Below, piece by piece: positions 16,937 to 25,862 of a stretch of 64,000 nt of DNA; within the stretch, counting starts at the first letter, position 1, and each line of letters starts with the position of its first letter. The notes under the pieces are model-generated. The model was not told the DNA's origin. It worked only from the letters and a program-made list of their open reading frames with translations, and did no database searches. The stretch is taken from NCBI RefSeq assembly GCF_030814715.1, contig NZ_JAUSVO010000002.1, forward strand, positions 372,001 through 436,000, given 5' to 3'. This stretch comes from Kaistia dalseonensis. GTDB lineage: Bacteria; Pseudomonadota; Alphaproteobacteria; Rhizobiales; Kaistiaceae. The position numbers were made by a program, and so were the translations under genes.

Positions 16937-18438
16937 TGGCGGACATCGGTGCCGTGGGCGCAGTGCCCCGGAACGCGGACCGGAGCCGGTTCGGACGGAT
17001 CATCCTGGTGCTGGCGAGCCTCGTGCTCGCCGGATGCACGACCACGCTCGAAGGAACCTATGGCCCGCCGCAGACCGTCGCCGGCGCGGCCAATCCGGCG
17101 CCCGTCGATCCCGTCCAGGCCAAGATCGGCGCGGAGGAACATCCGCGCATCGTCGCCAATTTCGGCGGCGTCTATCATGACGACAAGCTCGAGAAGACGC
17201 TGGCCCGCATTGTCGGCCGCGCCGTTGCCGCCTCGGACGATCCCTCGCAATCCTATCGCATCACCATCCTGAACAGCCCCTCGGTCAACGCCTTCGCGCT
17301 GCCGGGCGGCTATCTCTATGTGACGCGCGGGCTGCTGGCGCTCGCCAACGACAGTTCCGAGGTCGCGGCCGTCATCTCGCACGAGATGGGCCATGTGACC
17401 GCCAACCACGCCATGCAGCGCCAGGAGAAGGCGCGCGCCGCCATGATCGTCAGCCGCGTCGTCACCGACGTGCTGCAGAACGACGATGCCGGCCAGCTCG
17501 CGCTCGCCTCGAGCCAGCGCACGCTTGCCGCCTTCTCGCAGCAGCAGGAGCTGGAGGCCGACGCGATCGGCGTGCGCACCATCGGCAAGGCCGGCTATGA
17601 TCCCTTCGCCGCCGCCCGCTTCCTCGATCAGATGGGGCGCTACGCGGCCTATAAATCCGCCGGCACGCTGCAGGACAAGCAGCCGGACTTCCTCGCCACC
17701 CATCCCGCGACGCCGCAGCGCGTTGAATTCGCCGTCCGCGCCGCCCGCCAGTTCGGCGCGCCGGGCATTGGCGAGGTCGACCGGGACCGCTATCTGATGG
17801 GCATAGACGGCATCGTCTATGGCGATGACCCGTCGCAGGGCTTCGTGCGCGGCAAGCTGTTCCTGCATCCGAGCCTCGGCGTCGGCTTCGCCGTGCCGGA
17901 TGGCTTCGTGCTCGACAATACCTCCGACGCCGTGCTCGCGACCGGCCCCGACGGCACGGCGCTGCGCTTCGACGGCGCCAACCTGCCGCCCGGCACCTCG
18001 CTCACCGATTACCTCGCTTCCGGCTGGGTCAACGGGCTCGACAAGGCATCGATCAGGACGTTCACCGTCAACGGGCTCGAAGCGGTCTCCGCCCGCGCCC
18101 AGGCCAAGGGCTGGGTGTTCCGCATCGCGGTGATCCGCGCGGGCGACGCCGCGACCTATCGCTTCATCTTCGCCAATGAGAGCGATACGCCCGGGCTCGA
18201 AAAGGCCACGGCGGCCACGGTGCAGAGCTTCCGCAAGCTGACGCCGCAGGAAGCCGCCTCGCTGCAGCCGCTCCGCATCCGCATCGTCACGGTCCAGCCG
18301 GGCGACACGGTCGACACCATGGCGGCGCGCATGCAGGGCGTCGACCGGCCGCGTGATCTCTTCCTCGTCCTGAACGACATCAAGCCCGGCGCCGGCCTTC
18401 CCGCCATTGGCGAGAAGGTGAAGATCGTCCACGACTGA
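16936..18438 (+). CDS. M48 family zinc metalloprotease lipoprotein (BepA/LoiP-like)
   Basis: 500 residues. A lipobox (LVLASLVLAGC) after a short basic N-terminus marks an outer-membrane-facing lipoprotein. The zinc motif HEMGH lies in VISHEMGHVTANHA, with the third ligand region ELEADAIGVRT further on. The C-terminal third is an extra domain ending in a LysM-like segment (VTVQPGDTVDTMAARMQGVDRPRDLF). Such proteases assist outer-membrane protein assembly quality control. It starts at ATG 16936, overlapping the nuclease-fold gene by 1 nt; a GTG three bases earlier is possible. Part of its 3' end is repeated at 19605-19688. Confidence 0.9.
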   Translation: MADIGAVGAVPRNADRSRFGRIILVLASLVLAGCTTTLEGTYGPPQTVAGAANPAPVDPVQAKIGAEEHPRIVANFGGVYHDDKLEKTLARIVGRAVAASDDPSQSYRITILNSPSVNAFALPGGYLYVTRGLLALANDSSEVAAVISHEMGHVTANHAMQRQEKARAAMIVSRVVTDVLQNDDAGQLALASSQRTLAAFSQQQELEADAIGVRTIGKAGYDPFAAARFLDQMGRYAAYKSAGTLQDKQPDFLATHPATPQRVEFAVRAARQFGAPGIGEVDRDRYLMGIDGIVYGDDPSQGFVRGKLFLHPSLGVGFAVPDGFVLDNTSDAVLATGPDGTALRFDGANLPPGTSLTDYLASGWVNGLDKASIRTFTVNGLEAVSARAQAKGWVFRIAVIRAGDAATYRFIFANESDTPGLEKATAATVQSFRKLTPQEAASLQPLRIRIVTVQPGDTVDTMAARMQGVDRPRDLFLVLNDIKPGAGLPAIGEKVKIVHD

Positions 18439-18457
18439 AGCCGTATGGCGGGCCGCC

Positions 18458-19492
18458 CTATGCCGGCTGGGCCCGCCACGCAATGACGCCCGCCGTCCGC
18501 GCCCGCACCTCCGGCCATGCGAGGCATGTCGCGACGGCCTCGTATCCCGGCGCGCCCGGATAGGGATCGACAAGGCTCGGCGGCGCGTGATTGGCGGGGC
18601 AGAGAATGATCGCCTCATTGACGCCGACCGCCTCGAGATCGAGGATCGCGCGGGAGCGGGTCATCAGGATCAGCGGCCGTCCGACCGGCGCCTGGCGGCG
18701 GAGATGGGCGATCAGGGCTTCCTGCGTCGCCTGCTCCAGCCCATCCTCCACCATGTCGATGACCAAGCTGGCCGGCCCCTCCCGTTCGAGCCCGACCAGC
18801 AGGGCGACGAGCGCCGGCGATACCGTCGCGCCCTCATCGACCAGCAGCGCCAGGCGATGCTCGACCCGCCGCCTCAGTGTCGGATCGGCATCGAGCGTCG
18901 CCCGCGCCGTGGCGCCGTCATCGGAAAGTCGCTCCAGCCCGAGATAGGCCGCGTTCGGCAAGGTCTCGGCGAGGCGCTGCGCCAGCCTCGTCTTGCCGCT
19001 GCCCAGCGGGCCGATGATGTAGGTGATCGGCCTGAGGTCCCGGAGTTCGAAGCGCTCGCCGCCCCACGGCCAGGGCAGGTCGAATGCGACGCTGGTCCGG
19101 CCGGCAGGGTCCAGCAGCCGCGACAGGTCCTCCATCGCGGGCGCCTTGCCGTCGGCGATCTCGCCGCGGAGCGCGCGAACACGCGCGATCGTCTCGCCGA
19201 GCCTGACCACCTGCGCCTGCAGCGCGGCCTCATGCGTGGCGAGCGCGGGTTCGAGGGATCGGGGATCGCCATCCAGCACGCGCCCAACCTCGGCGAGGCT
19301 GAGGCCGAGCGAGCGCAGGGCCGCGATCTCGGCGGCGCGGGCGAGCTCCTCCGGCCCGTAGGCGCGCCAGCCTGCCGCCGTACGAACAGGCGTAAGCAGG
19401 CCGCGCTCCTCGTAGAGCCGCAGGGCCTTGGTGGAAACGCCGAGCCGCCTTGCGGCTTCGGACGGATTCAGGAATTGCGCGGAAGAGCTCAC
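18458..19492 (-). CDS. MerR-type regulator fused to a P-loop ATPase domain
   Basis: 344 residues. A MerR helix-turn-helix (LNPSEAARRLGVSTKALRLYEERGL) occupies residues 8-75, with a coiled region to about 115. Instead of a small ligand pocket, an ATPase domain follows: Walker A GPLGSGKTR (161-169), a Walker-B-like SLVIDMVEDG (242-251) and an ABC-like end (PLILMTRSRAILDL). GTG start with AGGTGA five bases upstream. The ligand and targets are unknown. It is convergent with the M48 gene (19 bp between stops) and has a copy of the M48 tail behind its own start. Confidence 0.8.
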   Translation of the reverse strand: MSSSAQFLNPSEAARRLGVSTKALRLYEERGLLTPVRTAAGWRAYGPEELARAAEIAALRSLGLSLAEVGRVLDGDPRSLEPALATHEAALQAQVVRLGETIARVRALRGEIADGKAPAMEDLSRLLDPAGRTSVAFDLPWPWGGERFELRDLRPITYIIGPLGSGKTRLAQRLAETLPNAAYLGLERLSDDGATARATLDADPTLRRRVEHRLALLVDEGATVSPALVALLVGLEREGPASLVIDMVEDGLEQATQEALIAHLRRQAPVGRPLILMTRSRAILDLEAVGVNEAIILCPANHAPPSLVDPYPGAPGYEAVATCLAWPEVRARTAGVIAWRAQPA

Positions 19493-19539
19493 GAATCACC
19501 TCGCCATTGACCAACCGCATCCCTTATCGGGGCGGCCCC

Positions 19540-19575
19540 AAGGGCCAGGTCAAGGGCCAGGTCAAGGGCCGGGTC
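19540..19575. repeat. Three tandem copies of a 12-bp unit
   Basis: AAGGGCCAGGTC occurs at 19540-19551 and 19552-19563, and with one change (GGGTC end) at 19564-19575; a partial fourth unit follows. It lies in the noncoding gap between the MerR-ATPase start and the M48-tail fragment. Read in the plus direction it would encode KGQV-type repeats, but no gene is evident here. Confidence 0.75.
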
Positions 19576-19604
19576 AAGGTCGAGCGAAGCGCGTCTTGCG
19601 CAAT

Positions 19605-19688
19605 CGGCCGCGCGATCCCTTCCTCGTACTGAACGACATCAAGCCCGTCGACGGATTGCCGGCAGTGGGCGAGACGGTGAAGATCGTC
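19605..19688 (+). pseudogene. Fragment: duplicated C-terminal tail of the M48 protease gene
   Basis: Translated in frame, this stretch reads RPRDPFLVLNDIKP then VDGLPAVGETVKIV. It matches the end of the M48 protein (18346-18429) at 23 of 28 residues and the DNA is also clearly alike. It has the same orientation as the intact gene but is separated from it by the inverted MerR-ATPase gene. The match ends exactly before the intact gene's last two codons and stop, so this copy has no proper end and no start. It is best read as a decayed remnant of a duplication or of a second M48 gene. Confidence 0.75.
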
Positions 19689-19690
19689 GC

Positions 19691-19724
19691 AGCGGGAGCG
19701 GGAGCGGCGTTCCGCTCTCCCGCT
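19691..19724 (-). terminator. GC-rich hairpin downstream of the HxlR gene
   Basis: AGCGGGA (19691-19697) and GAGCGG (19702-19707) pair with CCGCTC (19712-19717) and TCCCGCT (19718-19724), with a 4-nt bulge and a CGTT loop. It lies 13 nt past the HxlR stop. There is no T-run, so intrinsic termination is uncertain. Confidence 0.4.
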
Positions 19725-19736
19725 GGCCTCCCGCGG

Positions 19737-20102
19737 TCAGGGGCCGGCGGCGTCGTGACGAAGCCTGTGCCCTTCGATCTCGGCCCGGTGCCGCGCGGCC
19801 CATTCCGCGAGCTGATGCACGGTCGCCGACAGCGAATGGCCGAGCGGCGTCAAGTCATACTCGACCTGTGGCGGCGTGCTCGGCCGCACGGTGCGCGCCA
19901 CCATGCCGTCGCGTTCCAGCGCCTTCAGCGTCCGGGTCAGCATCTGCTGCGAAATGCCGTTCACGTCGCGCTTGATGGCGTTGAAGCGCCGCGGCCCGGC
20001 CCGGAGCGCAACGACCACCTGGATTGTCCATTTATCGCCGACCCGGCTCAGGATCTCGCCGACCGCGCGACAGTCGCCGCCGGGCTTTGCGGTCACATCC
20101 AT
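19737..20102 (-). CDS. HxlR family transcriptional regulator
   Basis: 121 residues with the HxlR winged helix: VGEILSRVGDKWTIQVVVALRAGPRRFNAIKRDVNGISQQMLTRTLKALERDGMV in order. A Cys near residue 10 (GGDCRAVG) is of the kind used by redox- or electrophile-sensing members. The ATG at 20102 has GGGAG/CAGGG upstream; the longer frame to 20222 is not needed. It is divergent from a glutathione S-transferase gene, a common regulator-target pairing for reactive-electrophile sensing. Confidence 0.88.
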   Translation of the reverse strand: MDVTAKPGGDCRAVGEILSRVGDKWTIQVVVALRAGPRRFNAIKRDVNGISQQMLTRTLKALERDGMVARTVRPSTPPQVEYDLTPLGHSLSATVHQLAEWAARHRAEIEGHRLRHDAAGP

Positions 20103-20127
20103 CTGCCCTGCTCCCCAACATATGCTT

Positions 20128-20156
20128 TTGACGAGAGTTCTCTGGTCCCATAAATG
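20128..20156 (+). promoter_or_regulatory. Promoter and likely HxlR operator ahead of the GST gene
   Basis: TTGACG (20128-20133), a 17-nt spacer and TAAATG (20151-20156) fit a sigma-70 promoter for the GST gene. The spacer starts with the dyad AGAG-TT-CTCT (20134-20143), placed where a bound repressor would block polymerase. The gap is shared with the divergent HxlR gene, so the same site could give autoregulation. Confidence 0.55.
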
Positions 20157-20223
20157 GCCGTGGTCAACAATCCTGACCGTGCTTCCGGGCGATCGCCTCG
20201 AAACCGGTCCCGCGGAGACCACG

Positions 20224-20808
20224 ATGAAGCTGATCTATTTCCCGGCGGCCTGCAGCCTCGCCGATCATATCGCGCTGATCGAGACCAAACTCGCCTATGA
20301 CCTCGTCAGCATCGACCATGGCAAGAAGACCGCCGATGGCCGCGATTTCCTGGCGATCAATCCCAAGGGCTACATTCCCGCGCTGGAGCTCGACGACGGG
20401 ACGATCCTAACGGAAAACCAGGTCATCCTGGCCTATATCGCCGAGGCGAGCGGTCGCCTGCTGCCGGAGGGCATCGGCCGCTGGCGCGTGCTGGAAGCGC
20501 TGGCCTTCATGTCCTCGGAGATCCACCCGGCCTATCTTCCCTTCTTCAAGGATTTTCCCGAAGTGGAGAAGGCGCGCGCGCGGCAGAAGCTCGCGAAGAG
20601 CTTCGCGATTCTCGAGGACCAGCTCGGCGACCAGCCCTTCCTGTTCGGCGATCAGCTGACGATCGCTGATTGCTATCTCTTCTGGGTTCTGATGGTGGCG
20701 CCACGCAGCGGCGTGACGCTACCGGAGCGCCTCAACCGCTACTTCGCGCGACTGAAGCTGCGGCCCTCGGTCGTCCGCGCTTTCGCGGAGGAAGGACTCG
20801 CCCTCTGA
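20224..20808 (+). CDS. Glutathione S-transferase family protein
   Basis: 194 residues. The N-terminal thioredoxin fold begins MKLIYFPAACSLADHIAL; CSLADH resembles the beta-class GST active site with Cys10 as the glutathione-binding residue. NPKGYIPALELDDG and LTENQVILAYIA are the cis-Pro and glutathione-binding Glu/Asn segments. The helical C-terminal domain includes LTIADCYLFWVL. Likely a detoxifying or glutathione-disulfide enzyme in the cytosol. GGAG precedes the ATG. The divergent HxlR regulator probably controls it. Confidence 0.9.
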   Translation: MKLIYFPAACSLADHIALIETKLAYDLVSIDHGKKTADGRDFLAINPKGYIPALELDDGTILTENQVILAYIAEASGRLLPEGIGRWRVLEALAFMSSEIHPAYLPFFKDFPEVEKARARQKLAKSFAILEDQLGDQPFLFGDQLTIADCYLFWVLMVAPRSGVTLPERLNRYFARLKLRPSVVRAFAEEGLAL

Positions 20809-20872
20809 TCGGAGCGGGCATGAAGACCGCCGGCCCGGCGCGAGACCGGGCGCGGCGTGCCTTCGAAGAGGC

Positions 20873-22723
20873 CTACTCCACCTGCGTCACATCGCGCACG
20901 GCGCCACGATCGGCGCTGGTCGCCATGGCGGCATAGGCCCTGAGCGCGGTCGTGACGTTGCGCTTGCGCGGCTTGGCGGGCTTCCAGGCAGCCTTGCCCT
21001 TGGCCTCCATCGCCGCACGGCGCGCCGCCAGCTCCTCATCGGAGATCACGATACGCATCGAGCGGTTCGGGATATCGATCTCGATCGTATCGCCTTCCTC
21101 GACCAGGCCGATCGCGCCGCCCGAAGCCGCCTCGGGAGCGACATGGCCGATGGAAAGGCCCGACGTGCCGCCGGAGAAGCGGCCATCGGTGATCAGCGCG
21201 CAGGCCTTGCCGAGCCCGCGCGACTTCAGATAGCTCGTCGGATAGAGCATCTCCTGCATGCCGGGACCACCCTTCGGCCCTTCATAGCGGATGATGACGA
21301 CGTCGCCCTCTTTCACCTTCTTGTTCAGGATGCCGTGCACGGCGTCGTCCTGGCTCTCGAAGATGACGGCGGGGCCGGTGAACTTCAGGATCGATTCGTC
21401 GACACCGGCCGTCTTCACGACCGAGCCGTTCGGCGCCAGATTGCCCTTCAGCACGGCCAGGCCGCCATCCTTCGAGAAGGCGTGCGGCACGTCGCGGATC
21501 GCGCCCTTTTCACGGTCGAGATCCAGCTCTTCCCAGCGCGCGCTCTGGCTGAACGCCACCTGGGTCGGCACGCCGCCCGGCGCTGCACGGAAGAATTCGC
21601 GCACGCTCTCGGAATTGGTCTGGCGGATATCCCAGCGCGCCAGCGCCTCGGCCAGCGTGGAGGAGTGAACCGTCGGCAGCTCCGTGTTCAGCAGGTCGGC
21701 GCGGGCGAGCTCGCCCAGGATCGCCATGATGCCGCCGGCGCGGTGGACGTCTTCCATGTGCACGTCCTGCTTGGCGGGCGCGACCTTGGAAATGACCGGC
21801 ACGCGGCGCGACAGGCGGTCGATATCGTCGAGATTGAAATCGATCTCGGCTTCATGCGCCGCTGCGAGGATGTGCAGCACGGTATTGGTCGAGCCGCCCA
21901 TGGCGATATCGAGCGTCATCGCATTTTCGAACGCGCCGAAGGAGGCGACGTTGCGCGGCAGCACGCTCTCATCGTCCTGCTCGTAATAGCGGCGCGTGAT
22001 GTCGACGATCTGGTGGCCGGCCTCGACGAAGAGGCGCTTGCGATCGGAATGGGTCGCGAGCGTCGAGCCATTGCCGGGCAGCGACAGGCCGAGCGCCTCG
22101 GTCAGGCAGTTCATCGAATTCGCCGTGAACATGCCCGAGCAGGAGCCGCAGGTCGGGCAGGCCGAGCGCTCGATGACGGCGACGTCCTCGTCCGAGACCT
22201 TGTCGTCGGCCGCGGCGACCATGGCATCGACCAGGTCGAGCGCGACCTTCTTACCGTGCATGACGACCTTGCCGGCCTCCATCGGACCGCCCGAGACGAA
22301 GATCGTCGGGATGTTGAGGCGCAGCGACGCCATCAGCATGCCGGGGGTGATCTTGTCGCAATTGGAGATGCAGACCATCGCATCGGCGCAATGCGCATTG
22401 ACCATGTATTCGACGCTGTCGGCGATGATCTCGCGCGAGGGCAGCGAATAGAGCATGCCGTCATGGCCCATCGCGATGCCGTCATCGACGGCGATCGTGT
22501 TGAACTCCTTGGCGACGCCGCCCGCCTGCTCGATCTCATGCGCGACGAGCTGGCCCAGATCCTTCAGATGGACATGGCCCGGCACGAACTGCGTGAACGA
22601 GTTCACCACCGCAATAATCGGCTTGCCGAAATCCCCATCCTTCATGCCGGTGGCGCGCCAAAGGCCGCGGGCACCGGCCATGTTGCGGCCGTGAGTGGTG
22701 GTGCGGGAACGGTAAGCAGGCAT
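20873..22723 (-). CDS. ilvD: Dihydroxy-acid dehydratase
   Basis: 616 residues. It dehydrates 2,3-dihydroxy-isovalerate and -methylvalerate in valine/isoleucine synthesis. Fe-S ligand regions are visible: the early [11 protein letters not shown] and [22 protein letters not shown], and [37 protein letters not shown] holds magnesium-binding residues. ATG 22723 has GAGG at good distance; upstream in-frame codons are unlikely. Single gene with its own promoter (22802-22830). It is convergent with the GST gene. Confidence 0.97.
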   Translation of the reverse strand: MPAYRSRTTTHGRNMAGARGLWRATGMKDGDFGKPIIAVVNSFTQFVPGHVHLKDLGQLVAHEIEQAGGVAKEFNTIAVDDGIAMGHDGMLYSLPSREIIADSVEYMVNAHCADAMVCISNCDKITPGMLMASLRLNIPTIFVSGGPMEAGKVVMHGKKVALDLVDAMVAAADDKVSDEDVAVIERSACPTCGSCSGMFTANSMNCLTEALGLSLPGNGSTLATHSDRKRLFVEAGHQIVDITRRYYEQDDESVLPRNVASFGAFENAMTLDIAMGGSTNTVLHILAAAHEAEIDFNLDDIDRLSRRVPVISKVAPAKQDVHMEDVHRAGGIMAILGELARADLLNTELPTVHSSTLAEALARWDIRQTNSESVREFFRAAPGGVPTQVAFSQSARWEELDLDREKGAIRDVPHAFSKDGGLAVLKGNLAPNGSVVKTAGVDESILKFTGPAVIFESQDDAVHGILNKKVKEGDVVIIRYEGPKGGPGMQEMLYPTSYLKSRGLGKACALITDGRFSGGTSGLSIGHVAPEAASGGAIGLVEEGDTIEIDIPNRSMRIVISDEELAARRAAMEAKGKAAWKPAKPRKRNVTTALRAYAAMATSADRGAVRDVTQVE

Positions 22724-22801
22724 GTGAACCTCGCATGGTGGCGAGCGCTCCACAACGGGAACGCGGCCCCTCCGGCATATCCGGAAAGGCTAGGGGCGTG
22801 A

Positions 22802-22830
22802 AGATAGGTTTCGTTGCACCACAATGCCAA
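22802..22830 (-). promoter_or_regulatory. Candidate promoter of ilvD
   Basis: On the minus strand: TTGGCA (22830-22825), 17-nt spacer, CTATCT (22807-22802). This resembles the rhizobial CTTGAC-N17-CTATAT consensus. It lies about 80 nt upstream of the ilvD start. Confidence 0.55.
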
Positions 22831-22990
22831 TAAAGTCGAGAAAATTTCGCTTAGGCGCGGCCCTTGAAACGGGGGACGAGTTGCGCCAGCTTAAGCGGAC
22901 GAGCGGGGTCCGGGCCCCTCTGGCGGTGTGTCGCCCACCGTGATGTCGGACCCTTAGAGCCCACAGGCCCGGCGACAGTGTGCTCGTTCC

Positions 22991-23995
22991 ATGGATATGA
23001 TCTCTTTTTTCGCGACCGATTTTCTCGGGCAGCCGGTTGGCGCCTGGGCCATTTTCTTCGTCGTCATCATCGCCCTGCTGGCCTTCGACCTCGGCATCGC
23101 CAATCGCGGCGACCACGAGATCGGCATCAAGCGAAGCCTGATCTTCTCGGCCTTCTATATCGGCGTGGCGCTGCTCTTCGGCGCCTGGATCTGGTTCAGC
23201 CAGGGACCGGTCTCCGGCATGAACTACCTGACCGGCTTCGTGGTCGAGAAGAGCCTCGCGCTCGACAACATCTTCGTCATCTCGCTGATCTTCGGCACGT
23301 TCGCGATCCCGCGCGCCTACCAGCATCGCGTGCTGTTCTGGGGCATTGTCGGCGTGGTGATCCTGCGCGCGATCATGATCGGCCTCGGCGCGGCACTGAT
23401 CTCGAACTTCGCCTGGATCCTCTACGTCTTCGGCGCCTTCCTCGTCTTCACCGGCATCAAGATGCTGTTCGCCGGCGACGAGCCGATGAACCTGGAAGAG
23501 AGCAAGATCATCCGCTTCGTGCGGCGCATCGTGCCGGTGACGCCCGCCCTGCACGGCCACAAGTTCTTCGTGCGCCAGCCGGAGCCCGGCACGGGCGCGA
23601 TGAAGCTGGTCGCGACGCCGCTTTTCCTGGCGCTGATCACGATCGAGATCGCCGACATCGTGTTCGCGGTCGACAGCGTGCCGGCGGTCTTCGCCATCAC
23701 GACCGACCCCTACATCGTCTATACGAGCAATATCTTCGCGATCCTCGGCCTGCGCGCGCTCTATTTCGCGCTCGCCGCCGCCGTTCACCGCTTCCATTAT
23801 CTGAAATATGCGCTGGCGCTGGTGCTGGTCGCGGTCGGCGCCAAGATCTTCTGGGCCCATCTCGTCGGACCCGTCCCGTCCGCCATCTCGCTCGGCCTGA
23901 CCATGGCCCTGCTCGCCGGCGGCGTCATCGTCTCGCTCTGGAAGACGCGCAACGACCCTGTCGAAAACCACGCGAAGCCTCATCGCTCCGCGTGA
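22991..23995 (+). CDS. TerC family integral membrane protein (metal efflux, Alx-like)
   Basis: 334 residues with about nine hydrophobic helices. Acidic residues within membrane segments are typical of TerC/Alx: AFDLGIANRG near 30, VEKSLALDNIFVISLIFG and IEIADIVFAVDSVPAVFAIT. Alx-type proteins export manganese; others are called tellurium resistance proteins or act at the secretion site, so the substrate is an inference. It has a 130-nt GC-rich leader with self-complementary parts. It is convergent with the M20 hydrolase gene (13 bp between stops). Confidence 0.88.
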   Translation: MDMISFFATDFLGQPVGAWAIFFVVIIALLAFDLGIANRGDHEIGIKRSLIFSAFYIGVALLFGAWIWFSQGPVSGMNYLTGFVVEKSLALDNIFVISLIFGTFAIPRAYQHRVLFWGIVGVVILRAIMIGLGAALISNFAWILYVFGAFLVFTGIKMLFAGDEPMNLEESKIIRFVRRIVPVTPALHGHKFFVRQPEPGTGAMKLVATPLFLALITIEIADIVFAVDSVPAVFAITTDPYIVYTSNIFAILGLRALYFALAAAVHRFHYLKYALALVLVAVGAKIFWAHLVGPVPSAISLGLTMALLAGGVIVSLWKTRNDPVENHAKPHRSA

Positions 23996-24008
23996 GGACG
24001 GCCGCGCG

Positions 24009-25178
24009 TCAGGCCGGCTCGAGCGCCGTCTCGACCAGCTTCGCCAGATAGGACGAACCGAACGGGATCACGTCGTCGTTGAAGTCATAGGATGGGTTGT
24101 GCAGCCCGGCGCTGGCGCCATTGCCGACGAAGATGAAGGCGCCGGGCCGCTTCTCCAGCATGTAGGAGAAATCCTCGCCACCCATCATCGGCGCCGCCTC
24201 GGTGTCGACGCGATCGGCGCCGACGATGGCGGAGGCCACGCGGGCCGCGAAGCCCGTTTCCTTCACATGGTTGCGCGTGACCGGATAGTTGCGGTCGTAA
24301 TCGACCTCGATCGTGGCGCCGAAGGTCGCCGCGACGCCGGCGGCGATCGCGCGGATGCGCGCCTCGGCGAGGTCCCGCATCTCCGTCGTCAGCGTGCGGA
24401 CCGTGCCACCGAGCCGGGCGGTCTCGGGGATGATGTTGTGCGCGTCGCCGGCATGGAACTTCGTCACAGAGACGACGACCGATTCGAGCGGATCGACCGA
24501 GCGCGAGACGATCGTCTGCATCGCCTGAACCAGCTGCGCGCCAACCACGACCGTATCGATGGTCAGGTGCGGCTTGGCGGCATGGCCGCCGATCCCGCGA
24601 ATGTCGAAATTGAACTCGTCGGTCGCGGCCATGATCGGGCCGGTGCGGATCGCGAAATGGCCGAGATCAAGGCCGGGCATGTTGTGCATGCCATAGACCT
24701 CGTCAATGCCGAAGCGCTCCATCAGCCCGTCTTCGACCATGGCGAGGCCACCGCCGCCGCCCTCTTCGGCCGGCTGGAAGATGACCACCGCCGTACCGTC
24801 GAAATTGCGCGTCTCGGCCAGGTAGCGCGCCGCGCCGAGCAGCATGGCGGTGTGGCCGTCATGGCCGCAGGCGTGCATCTTGCCCGGAACGGTCGAGGCA
24901 TAGGGCTTGCCTGTGATCTCCTGGATCGGCAGCGCATCCATGTCGGCCCTGAGCCCGATGGTCTTGCCGCCGGTGCCCCGCCTGCCCTTGATCACGCCGA
25001 CGACGCCCGTGCGGCCGAGGCCGGTCACGATCTCGTCGACGCCGAACTCCTTCAGCCGTTCGGCGACGGTCGCGGCCGTGCGGTGCACTTCGTAGAGCAG
25101 CTCGGGATGGCGATGCAGATCATGCCGCCAGGCGACGACATCGTCCTGATATTCGGCGAGACGGTTGATGATCGGCAT
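24009..25178 (-). CDS. M20 family amidohydrolase (hippurate hydrolase / N-acyl amino acid deacylase type)
   Basis: 389 residues. Two-metal peptidase-fold hydrolase: LRADMDALPIQE, HACGHDGHTAMLLGAA and FQPAEEGGGGG are metal and catalytic segments of the M20D subfamily; GGEDFSYML is at the end. These release the amino acid from N-acyl compounds. The ATG at 25178 is preceded by AGGGGGT. It lies 57 bp downstream of ureG on the same strand, so it may be read from the urease transcript and add to nitrogen scavenging, though it has its own good ribosome-binding site. Confidence 0.88.
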   Translation of the reverse strand: MPIINRLAEYQDDVVAWRHDLHRHPELLYEVHRTAATVAERLKEFGVDEIVTGLGRTGVVGVIKGRRGTGGKTIGLRADMDALPIQEITGKPYASTVPGKMHACGHDGHTAMLLGAARYLAETRNFDGTAVVIFQPAEEGGGGGLAMVEDGLMERFGIDEVYGMHNMPGLDLGHFAIRTGPIMAATDEFNFDIRGIGGHAAKPHLTIDTVVVGAQLVQAMQTIVSRSVDPLESVVVSVTKFHAGDAHNIIPETARLGGTVRTLTTEMRDLAEARIRAIAAGVAATFGATIEVDYDRNYPVTRNHVKETGFAARVASAIVGADRVDTEAAPMMGGEDFSYMLEKRPGAFIFVGNGASAGLHNPSYDFNDDVIPFGSSYLAKLVETALEPA

Positions 25179-25235
25179 CGTGACCCCCTGACAACGCGAC
25201 GGAAGCAGCCAGTCTAGCTGCACCGCAACAAAAAA

Positions 25236-25862
25236 TCACGCCGCGGCTTGCAGCCCGCCCGCCTGGCGGATGAAGGCGACGACCTCGTCGACATTGTGCC
25301 CGGCGCGCACATTGGTGAAGACGAAGGGCCGGCTGCCGCGCATCTTCTTCGAATCGCGGTCCATCACTTCGAGCGAGGCGCCGACCATCGGCGCGAGATC
25401 GATCTTGTTGATCACGAGCAGGTCCGAGCGGGTGATGCCAGGGCCGCCCTTGCGCGGGATCTTCTCGCCGGCCGAAACGTCGATGACATAGATCGTGATG
25501 TCGGCGAGCTCGGGCGAGAAGGTCGCGGCGAGATTGTCGCCGCCCGATTCGATCAGGATGACGTCGAGATTGGGGAAGCGCTTGTTGAGATCGGCCACGG
25601 CGGCCAGATTGATCGAGGCATCCTCGCGGATCGCCGTATGCGGGCAGCCGCCCGTCTCGACGCCGAGGATGCGATCGGGATCGAGCGCGCCGGAGCGCGT
25701 CAGGAACTCGGCGTCTTCCTTGGTGTAGATGTCGTTGGTGATGGCCGCGATGTCGTAATCGTCGCGCAGCTTCTTGCACAGCGCATCCATCAGCGCCGTC
25801 TTGCCGGAGCCGACGGGGCCGCCGACGCCGACACGAAGAGGTCCGTTGGGGGAGCGGGTCAT
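25236..25862 (-). CDS. ureG: Urease accessory GTPase UreG
   Basis: 208 residues. The SIMIBI-class GTPase that drives nickel transfer to urease. P-loop GGPVGSGKT near residue 14, TGGCPH (CPH nickel-binding motif) near 70, [15 protein letters not shown], and base-recognition NKIDLAP. ATG 25862 overlaps the ureF stop by 4 nt. Last of the ure genes before the M20 hydrolase gene. Confidence 0.98.
   Translation of the reverse strand: MTRSPNGPLRVGVGGPVGSGKTALMDALCKKLRDDYDIAAITNDIYTKEDAEFLTRSGALDPDRILGVETGGCPHTAIREDASINLAAVADLNKRFPNLDVILIESGGDNLAATFSPELADITIYVIDVSAGEKIPRKGGPGITRSDLLVINKIDLAPMVGASLEVMDRDSKKMRGSRPFVFTNVRAGHNVDEVVAFIRQAGGLQAAA

Noticed and set aside
19428-20153. A 241-codon plus-strand gene containing the M48-like tail
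   Set aside because: Its ends lie antisense to two regulators and the rest shows no domain; only the 84-bp tail match is meaningful.
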